A stretch of 64,000 nucleotides of DNA from an uncultured Bacteroidales bacterium (GCA_903887775.1 CAISRB010000011.1:323664-387663), one strand, 5' to 3'. Positions 26,785-35,611 are shown, counted from the stretch's first letter. Program-made: numbers and translations. Notes: a model not told the origin generated them from the sequence alone.

Positions 26785-27816
26785 TTAATCAAAGGGGCCT
26801 TTTTCTGTTCCGAAATATTCTTTCAGTGCTTCATTGAGTTCATCGATAGTCAGTCCCGAATGCATGATAAACCTCCGGGCTGCATTTTTATAGGTAAATT
26901 CGAGGTGGTTCCTGATCTCTTCAGCACTCACAGTCGCTGCCTGATCAGGTGAGAACCCGGGTTCACTTCCTGAATAATCGTAAAATCCCTGTCCGGATTT
27001 CCGGCCGAGCTTCCCTTTGGCTACCATCTTTTCAAGTCCGCTGATGAGAGAAGAATAATAATCGGCATGGGGGTATTCAGAGACATAATTCTTTATGCTC
27101 AGGAGCATCGTATCGAGGCCCACATGGTCGAAGAACTCAAAAATACCTGAAGGGAAGAGAGATTCCTTAACCATCTGATCAATATCTCTGAAGGTGGCAT
27201 GCCCCTGATCAACAATCCGGTAGGCTTCATTCTGAACATCCAGAAATATCCTGTTAAGAATAAAGCCTTCGGCCTCATTCAGCAGGATAAAGTTACGTTT
27301 GATGGTATCAAGAAACGCTTTAAGCCTTGAGACCGTATCATCAGAAGTTTGAGGAGTCCTGATGATTTCAACTATATTCGAAAGGTTCACAGGGTAAAAG
27401 AAATGAAGACCTGCGAAGTTTTTCCCACGTTCTCCTGAGGGGCAAAGAAGCGAAGGAATGATCGATGAAGAGTTGGAAACCAGGATCGCATCCTTGTTAA
27501 CAACTTTATCGACAGATGTAAAAATCCGTTTTTTCGTATTCACGTCCTCGTCCACAGCTTCTATAACAAGCGTGCAACCAGCAAGAGCAGAAATGTCTTT
27601 TGAAACACTTGATTGCCTGAGCTGTTCATATTTTTCCTGGCTGATGATGCGGTTCTCGAAAAGCCTCCTGAGCTTTTTATCGACATTTTTCGACAGTTTG
27701 CCCAGGTCAGCCTTCGGGCTTGAGATCCAGTGAACTGTAAATCCGCAGTCAAGAAAATAATTAAGCAGGTTAATGCCCATTTTACCCTGGCCTATGATTC
27801 CTATTGGTCCTTCCAT
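26785..27816 (-). CDS. 3-hydroxyacyl-CoA dehydrogenase family protein
   Basis: 343 residues from the Met at 27816, whose ATG overlaps the upstream TAA by one base (TAATG); a Met six codons earlier is also possible. The NAD-binding motif GIIGQGKMGINLL opens the protein, the catalytic His lies in LHFFYPVNLSNIVEII, and a C-terminal 3HCDH helical domain contains GRKSGQGFYDYS. It oxidises or reduces a 3-hydroxyacyl thioester. With two crotonase genes a little upstream on the same strand it could shorten or modify an acyl or aryl-acyl chain, for instance taking 4-coumaroyl to 4-hydroxybenzoyl. That pathway idea is inference. Confidence 0.88.
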   Translation of the reverse strand: MEGPIGIIGQGKMGINLLNYFLDCGFTVHWISSPKADLGKLSKNVDKKLRRLFENRIISQEKYEQLRQSSVSKDISALAGCTLVIEAVDEDVNTKKRIFTSVDKVVNKDAILVSNSSSIIPSLLCPSGERGKNFAGLHFFYPVNLSNIVEIIRTPQTSDDTVSRLKAFLDTIKRNFILLNEAEGFILNRIFLDVQNEAYRIVDQGHATFRDIDQMVKESLFPSGIFEFFDHVGLDTMLLSIKNYVSEYPHADYYSSLISGLEKMVAKGKLGRKSGQGFYDYSGSEPGFSPDQAATVSAEEIRNHLEFTYKNAARRFIMHSGLTIDELNEALKEYFGTEKGPFD

Positions 27817-29360
27817 TATGATTTGTCCTTCCATTTGCCTGTATCCTGGGCCATAACCATTTTCCGGTACTCATTCATCCTGGTATGGTGCCGGAGTATA
27901 TGCCGGTGGTAACCCAGCATTGACAAGAGAAACCCAAGCCCCTTGTCTATTGCAATCTGTTTCGAAATGATAAGTTTGAAAATAAAGCTGAATAATGCTC
28001 TTCGGTCTTTGTCGGATGTAAGGATAAACTCCTTAAAGGTGATCCAGGAAAGCCGGGCTTTCAGCCAGGCCGGTATATCTCCGCCCGGACGGGTAAAAGC
28101 CCCGTTACTGAACAGGGCAAAGGCTTTCTGTCGTATCACGGGGAAGGAATACATCCTTGTGATAGTTTCCATGTATTTGTCGAAGATCCCGATCTGTGAC
28201 ATATTCATGTATTGAATGGTAGGGAAGTGGCCCACGCCCATTTCAGGATCACAATTCACGAGTCTTCCTTCAGCCCTGAGTTTTTTATGTGTTTCAGTGC
28301 CCGGAGGGGCATTCAGGAGGTGCAGGTTAACATTTGGAAGATTATGTTCGAGGGTAAAATTGAAAATTCTTTCAAATTCATCCTCCGTATCATGATCAAA
28401 GCCAACGACAAAACTTGCATTGATATGTATACCTGCTGCATGTATTTTAGTGATTGCTTCAGTGTATATCGAACCTCCCCGGTTATGGTGTTTCCTTGTT
28501 TCGTCCAGGCTTTCAGGATTGAGAGATTCGAATCCCACCAGGATGTTGAAGCAGCCTGCTTCCGCCATAAGCTGCAGAAGTTCGTCATCGGTAGCCACAT
28601 CGAGACTGCACATGCATCCCCATGAAATGCCAAGGGGTTTAATGGCTTTCATCAGCTCCTTTGCATAACGTTTATTGATGGTCAGGTTGTCATCGACAAA
28701 AAAGAAATATTTTGAAGGAGCCGACCTGATCTCATCCACGACATTATCGATCCCCCTGTACCTCATTTTCCGGCCAAAGATCTTTGAAACAAGGCAGAAA
28801 TCACAGTTAAAAGGGCATCCCCTCGAAACCTGGATTGCTACCTGAAAAATTCTTTTCATATTCACGAGGTCCCAGCGGGGAGGTTTTTGGGACCGGTATT
28901 CTGCATAGGTTGTCGATTCGTATACCTGCTTCAGTTCTCCTTTTTCAAAATCGGCAAGGCATTGTTCCCATTTGCCTTCAGCTTCTCCTACAACAACAGC
29001 ATCACCATGCTTCAGGGTTTCATCGGTGGCAAAAGAGGCGTATGGTCCTCCGAAAATAACTTTTGCCCCGAGGCCGCGGTAATGGTCGCCAAGCTCGAAT
29101 GCCCTTCTGGCTGTTGCAGCCAGCGTGGTGATCCCAACGATATCAGGTTTTATGTTTTCAGGGATATCCTCTATCTCTTCGTCATAAATTGCGATCCTGT
29201 AATGAGCGGGAGTAAGTGCCGCGATGGTAGGCAGGGCCAGAGGCACCATGAGGCGTTTCTTCCCGAACATCCTGGCCATTTCAGAATGGGCAGGGTAGTT
29301 AATATAGCGCTGCCTGGGGCTGAGCAGGAAAAGAGTATATCTGTATTTGTCTGCCGGCAT
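27816..29360 (-). CDS. Radical SAM protein with B12-binding-like N-terminus
   Basis: 514 residues. The B12-type domain (VPLALPTIAALTPAHYRIAIYD, VGITTLAATARRAFEL, VIFGGPYASF, VVVGEAEG) has IYDEEIEDIP in place of the cobalamin D-x-H-x-x-G motif. The radical SAM cysteines are Cys182, Cys186 and Cys189 in SRGCPFNCDFC. The long C-terminal extension contains GGDIPAWLKARLSWI and a run of basic helices, as in HpnJ/BchE-like subfamilies with DUF4070-type tails. The gene is translationally coupled to the 3-hydroxyacyl-CoA dehydrogenase gene. Its chemistry (methylation, ring closure or C-C coupling) cannot be told from sequence. Confidence 0.87.
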   Translation of the reverse strand: MPADKYRYTLFLLSPRQRYINYPAHSEMARMFGKKRLMVPLALPTIAALTPAHYRIAIYDEEIEDIPENIKPDIVGITTLAATARRAFELGDHYRGLGAKVIFGGPYASFATDETLKHGDAVVVGEAEGKWEQCLADFEKGELKQVYESTTYAEYRSQKPPRWDLVNMKRIFQVAIQVSRGCPFNCDFCLVSKIFGRKMRYRGIDNVVDEIRSAPSKYFFFVDDNLTINKRYAKELMKAIKPLGISWGCMCSLDVATDDELLQLMAEAGCFNILVGFESLNPESLDETRKHHNRGGSIYTEAITKIHAAGIHINASFVVGFDHDTEDEFERIFNFTLEHNLPNVNLHLLNAPPGTETHKKLRAEGRLVNCDPEMGVGHFPTIQYMNMSQIGIFDKYMETITRMYSFPVIRQKAFALFSNGAFTRPGGDIPAWLKARLSWITFKEFILTSDKDRRALFSFIFKLIISKQIAIDKGLGFLLSMLGYHRHILRHHTRMNEYRKMVMAQDTGKWKDKS

Positions 29361-29377
29361 GTTGTTTTATTAGTAAA

Positions 29378-30520
29378 TCAGAATTGACGCCAGCTCATGA
29401 CATAACCTGCCTGCATGAACTTGCTTACCTCTGTGACAAAACTGAGAACGACATCCCTGTTTGATAATTTTTCTTCTTTTAATATTTTGTCAAGGCACAG
29501 AAAAGCCATCGGGGGGCCCAGGTATCCCATCGCGGACATTTTCGAATATAACGCATCACGACGGATGCCAAGCCCCGTGCATTCGTCCATGACCAGCTCG
29601 GAGATATGCCTTGAAGGAAAATTTACCTGGAAAAATTTCACCTCTTCAGGATCGACAGGATATTGCTTTAACATTCGTTTGAGACCGTTCACAAAAACCG
29701 TTCCTTCCGCTTCATGAAAATTCTGCCTTAGTTCCTCCTGGAACATCTGGGCCAGGTGGTGATAGCCTTTTTCAAACTCTTCTTTAGGGTTCATCCAGTA
29801 AGCAGGCCGTTTGTTACCCATTGCTGAAGGCTTGTTCCCGCCAGCAGATTCCATGTAAACATGGTCAATGTACAGTCCTGATTTTTTATCCGGGGCGGCC
29901 TTTAATAAAAGTGCTGAGGCTCCATCCGATAAAAAATATCTCAGGAAAAGCTCCTCTTTCGTAACCAGGGGCTGGTTGTAATATTCTGCAACAAGTTCCG
30001 ACGATGACATGCTGGAAGATATAACCAGGGCATTGTCATAACGGCCGTACCTGATCATATCCGAAGCAACAAGCAGTGCCTTGTATGCCGATGTACAATT
30101 GGCATGAATTGACAGCTCCGCACACCGGTCTATTCCCAGTGCTTCCTGTATCCTGACAGAAGCTGTCGGCATCTGGTCCTGGTGTGCGCTGCCATAAACG
30201 ATGAGCTGAACATCCTTTGCATCTTCACCTGCTGACTCCAGAGCCAGTGTTGCTGCTTTGACCGACATGCTGACATTATCTTCCGTGAACTTCCTGCTAA
30301 CAGGATCGATTGCAAAATGGTAAAATTCAACTTCGAGCAATTCAGCCATCAGGCCCCTGATTCTTTGAAGCCATTTTCGGATCTTCAGGGGCGCATCTGT
30401 AAGTTCCCCGAGATAATAGTCAACCTCTGCTTTAGGGACAGGATTTCCCGGGAGGTAAGAGCCGCTGCCGGAAACCAGCACAGGCCTTCTGATTTCATGA
30501 TTTGAATCCTGTTTCTTCAT
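29378..30520 (-). CDS. KAS III-superfamily protein with altered catalytic triad
   Basis: 380 residues. The KAS III fold is clear: GSGSYLPGNPVPKAEVDYY, QDQMPTASVRIQEALGI, Cys142 in SIHANCTSAYKALL and SDGASALLLK. At the usual H-Q-A-N position the sequence is FFQVNFPSRHI (Asn300 where His is expected, though His305 is close). At the usual G-N-T-S position it is MGYLGPP (Tyr333 where Asn is expected). Such changes are seen in KAS III relatives that transfer acyl groups instead of condensing. It might be a DarB-like partner or a divergent HMG synthase-type enzyme. It overlaps the downstream crotonase gene by 4 bases. Confidence 0.83.
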   Translation of the reverse strand: MKKQDSNHEIRRPVLVSGSGSYLPGNPVPKAEVDYYLGELTDAPLKIRKWLQRIRGLMAELLEVEFYHFAIDPVSRKFTEDNVSMSVKAATLALESAGEDAKDVQLIVYGSAHQDQMPTASVRIQEALGIDRCAELSIHANCTSAYKALLVASDMIRYGRYDNALVISSSMSSSELVAEYYNQPLVTKEELFLRYFLSDGASALLLKAAPDKKSGLYIDHVYMESAGGNKPSAMGNKRPAYWMNPKEEFEKGYHHLAQMFQEELRQNFHEAEGTVFVNGLKRMLKQYPVDPEEVKFFQVNFPSRHISELVMDECTGLGIRRDALYSKMSAMGYLGPPMAFLCLDKILKEEKLSNRDVVLSFVTEVSKFMQAGYVMSWRQF

Positions 30521-31206
30521 GAAAAATATTTCTTGATATATAATCCCCGCTTTTCTACCCTGAAATCCTGCATCACCTCCCTGGCAAAGTTAAAAGCTGT
30601 TGGCATCAGCGCTTTTTTGGGAACAATTTTATCAATAATCTTGTATTTCAGGGCATCTTCAGCAGTGAAAGTACTTCCTTTTAGGACTCTTTCCAGAGCT
30701 AAAGCTTCTCCTGAAATGCAGGCCAGCTTATATATGCCACCAAGCCCGGGCACCAGGTTGAATGAGGCTTCAGGCAGACCGAAAACAGCATCTTCGCCGC
30801 AGAGCCTGAAGTGGCTGAACAGGGCAAGTTCAAGCGCCGAACCAAGACAAACTCCCCTGATGGCCGAGATTATCGGTATACTGAAACTCTCAAGCATCAG
30901 CAGTGACCTGTAATTGTTTGAAAGAAAATCCGGAACAACCGTCAGCCTGCCATGTTCATCGGTCTTTGTTTTTTCAAGAATTTCCTTCAGGAGAACCGGG
31001 ACGTCGGCCCCGGAAGAGTAATGACGGCCATGGCCTGTGATAACAAGGGCTTTAAATTCCTGACTATTACTTATGAATTCAAGTACCGATGAGAATTCCG
31101 TAAAGAATTTCATCGTCATCGTATTTGAAGGAGGTGTATTCAGCTCAAGCCTGCCAATACCTTCATCAATCTGTAACAGTATCGTGGAATACCCTGGTAT
31201 GTTCAT
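30517..31206 (-). CDS. Enoyl-CoA hydratase/isomerase family protein
   Basis: 229 residues, slightly short for a crotonase. The oxyanion-hole segments are HYSSGADVPVLL and GVCLGSALELALFSH. Both positions of the two catalytic glutamates are filled: Glu in ALELAL and Glu in GLPEASFNLVPGLGG. Hydration or dehydration is therefore feasible. The C-terminal helices are shortened. It lies between the KAS III-like gene (4-base overlap) and a second crotonase gene (2-base gap), so these three are surely co-expressed. Confidence 0.87.
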   Translation of the reverse strand: MNIPGYSTILLQIDEGIGRLELNTPPSNTMTMKFFTEFSSVLEFISNSQEFKALVITGHGRHYSSGADVPVLLKEILEKTKTDEHGRLTVVPDFLSNNYRSLLMLESFSIPIISAIRGVCLGSALELALFSHFRLCGEDAVFGLPEASFNLVPGLGGIYKLACISGEALALERVLKGSTFTAEDALKYKIIDKIVPKKALMPTAFNFAREVMQDFRVEKRGLYIKKYFS

Positions 31207-31208
31207 TT

Positions 31209-31964
31209 CTATGATTCTGAGGAACCGTTTCTCCGTTTGGCTTCAGCAAGAGCAAGCTCGCAAAACATTCTGGTTTCCTCTTTCATTGCCTCTTCGGGGC
31301 TGAGCGACCTGGCATTTTTCAGGGCTTTCATGACGGCGTTTATGACCGGCAAAGGCCTGTCCCTGGTCAGTTTCTGTAAAAAGGTGAAAGAAAAATCAAA
31401 CACCTTTTGTTTGCTGACAATAAAATCCACCAGACGCATTTCCATCGCATCTTCGGCGTTGATCATATCGCCGCTCATAATGAATTTAATTGCTTTCGGG
31501 AATCCCGTTTTGGCCGGGCATCTCACTGTCCCTCCCAATCCGGGAATAATTCCCTGGTTTATTTCAGGGAAGGCAAATAAGGCATTTTCGGAACACACCC
31601 TGATATGGCTGGCAAGAGCGATCTCAAGCCCTCCTCCGAAACATATCCCCTGAATAGCTGCAACAACAGGTATGTCAAGGTTCTCAAGATGTTCCAGGAC
31701 GGCTTTCCCTTTTCCCATTGTTTCACTGATCGGCTCTTTGTCACCGATCATTTTAAAAAGATTCTCGAGCTTGCCTCCGCCTGAAAAATGCTTTCCGGCA
31801 CCACAGATCATGATCCCTTTGAGATAATCATAGGAAGTCCATTTCTTAAGTGTTTCAATAGGAACAAATTCGGGTTGCACAAGGTAGTTCTCGGGAGGAT
31901 TCACTAATGTTATGATCCCGATATCATTCCTTATTTCCCAGCTTATTTTATTTATAGTTTCCAT
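31209..31964 (-). CDS. Enoyl-CoA hydratase/isomerase family protein
   Basis: 251 residues, normal crotonase size. Oxyanion-hole motifs HFSGGGKLENLF and GICFGGGLEIALASH; both catalytic-type glutamates are kept (LEIAL and FPEINQGIIPGLGG). It overlaps the FabZ-like gene by 17 bases. Paired crotonases next to an HMGS/KASIII-like gene recall the ECH1-ECH2 pair of beta-branching cassettes, but ECH2 decarboxylases normally lack these glutamates, so ordinary hydratase chemistry is equally likely. Confidence 0.88.
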   Translation of the reverse strand: METINKISWEIRNDIGIITLVNPPENYLVQPEFVPIETLKKWTSYDYLKGIMICGAGKHFSGGGKLENLFKMIGDKEPISETMGKGKAVLEHLENLDIPVVAAIQGICFGGGLEIALASHIRVCSENALFAFPEINQGIIPGLGGTVRCPAKTGFPKAIKFIMSGDMINAEDAMEMRLVDFIVSKQKVFDFSFTFLQKLTRDRPLPVINAVMKALKNARSLSPEEAMKEETRMFCELALAEAKRRNGSSES

Positions 31965-32361
31965 CAGGTTTTTCAGACAATAAACGGCCTTTCATTTTCA
32001 TAAAAACACTATCGCCGGAGTTTATTTCGGCAGAAACATCAAATTCATCCGGCCCGATATCAGTAAATTTCAAATTTACCAGGAGCCGCGGATCTTTTAC
32101 CGGGTTGATCAGGCTAAGGTATTTGACCTGGCCGGCCTGCGACAGCAGAAGCTTCCGCTCAAGTATTTCCCCTGCAAGTTCCCTCACTATTTCAACCTGG
32201 CAAACACCAGGCAAAACAGGGTTTCCGGGAAAATGTCCCTTGAAAATTCCGTGATTGCCGTCGAGACTCAGAGTCACACAAAACCTTCTTATTGCAGGAC
32301 TCTCCCCATCCTTCGGCGTCTTCTCTATTTTATTTATCCTGTATAATTTGCCTTTCAACAT
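31948..32361 (-). CDS. FabZ-like 3-hydroxyacyl-ACP dehydratase
   Basis: 137 residues, single hot-dog fold. The catalytic region KGHFPGNPVLPGVCQVEIV gives His43 and Glu57, matching the FabZ/FabA active-site pair. It removes water from 3-hydroxyacyl-ACP to form the trans double bonds of the polyene. It has a second, more divergent hot-dog partner at 45195-45605; aryl polyene clusters usually have two such proteins. A TAATTTTG box lies 35-42 bases upstream, so a new transcript may start here. Confidence 0.85.
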   Translation of the reverse strand: MLKGKLYRINKIEKTPKDGESPAIRRFCVTLSLDGNHGIFKGHFPGNPVLPGVCQVEIVRELAGEILERKLLLSQAGQVKYLSLINPVKDPRLLVNLKFTDIGPDEFDVSAEINSGDSVFMKMKGRLLSEKPDGNYK

Positions 32362-32395
32362 TATTGCAGATAAGGTTTCGGAATGCGTAAAAGTA

Positions 32396-32403
32396 CAAAA
32401 TTA
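32396..32403 (-). promoter_or_regulatory. Possible -7 box before the FabZ-like gene
   Basis: TAATTTTG on the minus strand (32403-32396), inside the 104-base gap that separates the FabZ-like gene from the lipoprotein gene. This is one of the longer gaps in an otherwise gene-packed strand. No good -33 element was found. Confidence 0.3.
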
Positions 32404-32465
32404 TGTTAAAATACCTCGGTCATCCCCCGCGTCAAGTCAGCTTTACATGTTGTATAATGATGAAT

Positions 32466-33101
32466 TCAATGACCCAGCACGTTAAACGTAAGTGTCATCC
32501 CGATTCTTGGGTTCTCTATCTGAATCTCACCGGGGAATCCATTTTCGTATTCCCTGAATTTGACGATGATCGCATCAAAGTAATTGCTCCATCCGGCAAG
32601 CCCTGTCAGGGTATTCTGCCGTATATCCATCCATACGTAAAGGTTCAGCCCCAAATACATATAAACTGCTTCCCCCGAGCCCTTCTGTATGTATTTGCGC
32701 GTTGGCTTTCCTTCCGAAAAGCTGAAAAACAAAACCGAAAAATCCCTCTGTAAAACTTTCAGAAAAGATTTTTTGTCCAATGGATCAAAAATATAATCAG
32801 GTTTGAATTTATTCCGGTATAGCTCCATATCAAAATATGTCATACCGATCTCATTGGCAAAAGTGAAATGGAAACTGCTGTCGGAGGTTCTTTTAATAAT
32901 TGAAATCCCCGTCAAATGCTTGTCAGCAATATTCAGAGAAGTACGGAATAACGCTTTATTATATGCTTTCAGGAATGGCGAACTCCAAACGGGAACCTTA
33001 AACGAAGTTTCCCCGGATGAGCTTAACTGGGATTTATTAACCGGGTTACAGGCGGTTAGACACAGAAAAAGAATAATATTAAGGGATAATAAATTTCGCA
33101 T
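32466..33101 (-). CDS. Lipoprotein of aryl-polyene-cluster type, function unknown
   Basis: 211 residues. Lipoprotein signal MRNLLSLNIILFLCLTAC with lipobox LTAC (Cys18). The mature part is beta-rich (SFHFTFANEIGMTYFDMEL, AVYMYLGLNLYVW). It overlaps the LolA-like gene by 23 bases. Aryl polyene clusters of Proteobacteria carry a DUF3261 lipoprotein beside LolA and MMPL genes, and position and size fit such a role here. I judge the likeness by context more than by motif. It should sit in the outer membrane and may accept the lipid-like pigment. Confidence 0.7.
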   Translation of the reverse strand: MRNLLSLNIILFLCLTACNPVNKSQLSSSGETSFKVPVWSSPFLKAYNKALFRTSLNIADKHLTGISIIKRTSDSSFHFTFANEIGMTYFDMELYRNKFKPDYIFDPLDKKSFLKVLQRDFSVLFFSFSEGKPTRKYIQKGSGEAVYMYLGLNLYVWMDIRQNTLTGLAGWSNYFDAIIVKFREYENGFPGEIQIENPRIGMTLTFNVLGH

Positions 33102-33723
33102 CTGAAATATCCTGGTTTACCTTCCTGTCGCTGAATTCTATTTTTGTGTAATCTCCCGAAACTTCCCTCATAACAAGCTTGTCGACGGTATAGTCATTCT
33201 TGTTGAAATACAGAATGATTTCGCTCAGGGTTTCTTTGATGCGCGGGCTTAATGGAACCATCGTTGCCTGGAACTGGTTGCCCAGGTCGATGATACTGCA
33301 CTGAAAATTCTTTGTATCGGAAAGCAGGGTTCCCTGAACAGCACCGATCAGTATATTATTCACTTCCCTGAAAACCTTGTTCGACTGAAGGCTGATGTGG
33401 TTTTCCTTATCCTCATCCTTCACGTAAATCCGGTCGTTGTTGAGGATGATCAAATATGGAAAAGGATCAGTATACTCCCACCTGAGAAGCTTCTCCTTTT
33501 TAAAATAAAAATCCCCCTTTGAAATGATCTTTTCGCTTATAACACTGAGTTCTTTTGTTTGCGTGAACCGGGCTTCTACTGAACTGACCGACTTCGCTGC
33601 TTCACTTATACTTTTTCTGACATCCTGGGCATCGGTTGGTGAAAGAAGCTTGCCCTGGGCCTGGCCCGATATGCTGCCGAGTAGCAGGATCATGACCAAT
33701 AATAAACTTTCAGAGTGTTTCAT
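33079..33723 (-). CDS. LolA-like outer-membrane lipoprotein carrier protein
   Basis: 214 residues from the Met at 33723; an upstream Met would add 22 residues ahead of a clean signal peptide (MKHSESLLLVMILLLGSISG). The mature protein has the half-barrel pattern of LolA: VEARFTQTKELSVISEKII, KGDFYFKKEKLLRWEYTDP and DRIYVKDEDKE. LolA carries lipoproteins or, in aryl polyene clusters, probably the lipid-like product across the periplasm. It overlaps the lipoprotein gene downstream and the deacetylase gene upstream. Confidence 0.87.
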   Translation of the reverse strand: MKHSESLLLVMILLLGSISGQAQGKLLSPTDAQDVRKSISEAAKSVSSVEARFTQTKELSVISEKIISKGDFYFKKEKLLRWEYTDPFPYLIILNNDRIYVKDEDKENHISLQSNKVFREVNNILIGAVQGTLLSDTKNFQCSIIDLGNQFQATMVPLSPRIKETLSEIILYFNKNDYTVDKLVMREVSGDYTKIEFSDRKVNQDISDAKFIIP

Positions 33724-34534
33724 AGGTTTGCAACTTAAACATTTCATCCAGCGAAATAAAACTAAATCCCCGGCCCTGCAATGATACAATTATTTTATCC
33801 AGGATTCCGGCTGTGAGCTTCGAGCTGTCATGAAACAGCAGGATATCGCCGGGTCTTATGCCGGCAGTGGTTTTTTTAAGCAATGATTCAGGGCTGACGG
33901 AAGCAGTATCAAAGGATCTGAAGCTCCATCCAACAACCTTTACTCCGGTTTTGCTGATCGCCTTGGCCACCATGGGGTTGATAACCCCGTAAGGAGGCCT
34001 GAACAGATTCATCCTTTTACCGGTAATTTTTTTCGTTTCAAGAATATTCTGCCTGATTTCCTCAGCCATTCTTCCTGCAGAGTAGAAATCCCAGAAAAAA
34101 CTATGCGACCATGAATGATTCCCTGTAATATGTCCTTCATCCGAGATCCTTTGAAGCAGTGCCTCATTGCCAGCTATCTTTTTCCCGATAATAAAGAAAG
34201 CCGCTTTGATTCTATGTTTTTTGAGGATGTCAAGTACTATTGGAGTTGACCCGGGATCCGGCCCATCATCAAAAGTCAGGGCCAGTAAAGGTTTACTCCG
34301 GTCTCCGTGGGAAAGAACATTGCTGTAGTGAAATCCGGAGGATGAAAAAAACGCCATACCCACTGATATTCCAAGGTAAACGAAAACAAGACCCAGGTAA
34401 AACACTATGGGATTGTTACAGAAAGCCGACAGGAAGCATTGTCCGCATGGACAGATAAAAATACGGCTGATCGTGAAAATACCGAACAGCAGAAGAAACA
34501 GCCTTGATGTATTTCTGAAATTCAGGATCTTCAC
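33710..34534 (-). CDS. Membrane-anchored polysaccharide deacetylase-family protein
   Basis: 274 residues. N-terminal membrane helices with a CPCGQC cluster, then a NodB-homology domain: Asp89 and Asp90 in LTFDDGPDPGS, His140 and His144 in NHSWSH, plus RPPYGV and LLFHDSS motifs. The metal triad Asp-His-His and both catalytic residues are present, so it should be an active zinc-dependent de-N-acetylase or esterase-like enzyme facing the periplasm. Overlaps LolA by 14 bases and the CLF-like gene by 4. It could free an amine on a sugar or lipid anchor so that the C45 or BtrH-like enzymes can acylate it; that is inference. Confidence 0.87.
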   Translation of the reverse strand: MKILNFRNTSRLFLLLFGIFTISRIFICPCGQCFLSAFCNNPIVFYLGLVFVYLGISVGMAFFSSSGFHYSNVLSHGDRSKPLLALTFDDGPDPGSTPIVLDILKKHRIKAAFFIIGKKIAGNEALLQRISDEGHITGNHSWSHSFFWDFYSAGRMAEEIRQNILETKKITGKRMNLFRPPYGVINPMVAKAISKTGVKVVGWSFRSFDTASVSPESLLKKTTAGIRPGDILLFHDSSKLTAGILDKIIVSLQGRGFSFISLDEMFKLQTYETL

Positions 34535-35604
34535 GGTTTTTTAATCAGGATGAAGGAATGATTGAGATCGAGGTAATGATTATAAATAAGAATTGTCCTG
34601 ATCGGCCTGTCTCCCTGTGGCCTCATCAAAGCTGCTTCAGGCACATTCTGATATTTCATGATCATTGAGGCCATCCAAAGCCCGAAGGCAGAGGAGGTCA
34701 TGTACTCACCGCTGAGATGTTTCCAGGCAGCAATTCCGGCTCCTGTAAGTGAATCTGTAAGCTCCTTATATAGTTTGCCGGATTTACTGTCCCCGTTCAT
34801 CCCGCTGACTACAAGGTCAACTTCCCCGGGCTTCGTACCCGAATTTTCAAGAAAATCTGAGAGGATTGAATGTAATGGCTTGCCCGCAGTTTTACGGTTA
34901 AACGTGAGGATGTCGGCTAATACGGCATATGTTCCGGGAGAAAATGAGGAGGAAAGCAGGAAAAAGGCCGATCCTTCACCTGCCACACTGCCCCTTGCAG
35001 AGGAAGCAAGCAGATCAAAAGTATCGACCGGTTTTCTTCTCCAGTGACCCAGTCTTTCCGTGATGGCAAAGGAGCCATTGGTGATTTCGTCGAAGCCCCC
35101 GGCAAGCACGTTTGAAGCCCGTCCATTATTTAAATGGATCAGAGAATCTATCAGGGCCGATTCAAATGACCAGCCGCGATGGACATAAGTGAAGTTATAA
35201 TTATGACATTTCAGCAATAAAGCGATCTGGGCCGAGACAGTATTATGGGTCGACTGTATAAAGGAAGTGGGAGTGAGCAATTCCTCCTTGTTCCTGATCA
35301 GGGTGGTAAGAAATTTCTCTGTATCTTCCAGGCATCCCAGCCCCGTTCCGGTAATGATGGCATCAGGCATTGCACAGCCTGCATCCTGAAGGCATATCCT
35401 GGAAGAAGCCACACTCATCTTGATCAGCCTGCCCATTCTGCGAAGGATGTCAGGACTGATAAACTCCCTGTAGTTGGGCTCTATGCAGGACAGCCGGTTG
35501 GCCTGTACCCTGTTCACGTCATCAAGGAAATGGCTGTTATCCGTAGTTTTCTGGGGTGAAACATTCCCGAGGCCGTTGATATATATGGCTTTTGTTGAAG
35601 TCAT
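34531..35604 (-). CDS. Chain-length-factor-like ketosynthase partner (pair 1)
   Basis: 357 residues with the thiolase fold of FabF relatives but no catalytic residues. The active-site Cys position is Gly144 in YVHRGWSFESAL, and the H-G-T-G-T motif is absent. LAGGFDEIT and VAGEGSAFFLL show the KS heritage. It matches the ketosynthase chain-length factors of aryl polyene systems, which form heterodimers with an active KS. Its partner should be the KS gene directly upstream (35612-36823, 7-base gap). A second such pair follows. Confidence 0.87.
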   Translation of the reverse strand: MTSTKAIYINGLGNVSPQKTTDNSHFLDDVNRVQANRLSCIEPNYREFISPDILRRMGRLIKMSVASSRICLQDAGCAMPDAIITGTGLGCLEDTEKFLTTLIRNKEELLTPTSFIQSTHNTVSAQIALLLKCHNYNFTYVHRGWSFESALIDSLIHLNNGRASNVLAGGFDEITNGSFAITERLGHWRRKPVDTFDLLASSARGSVAGEGSAFFLLSSSFSPGTYAVLADILTFNRKTAGKPLHSILSDFLENSGTKPGEVDLVVSGMNGDSKSGKLYKELTDSLTGAGIAAWKHLSGEYMTSSAFGLWMASMIMKYQNVPEAALMRPQGDRPIRTILIYNHYLDLNHSFILIKKP

Positions 35605-35611
35605 CGAATGG

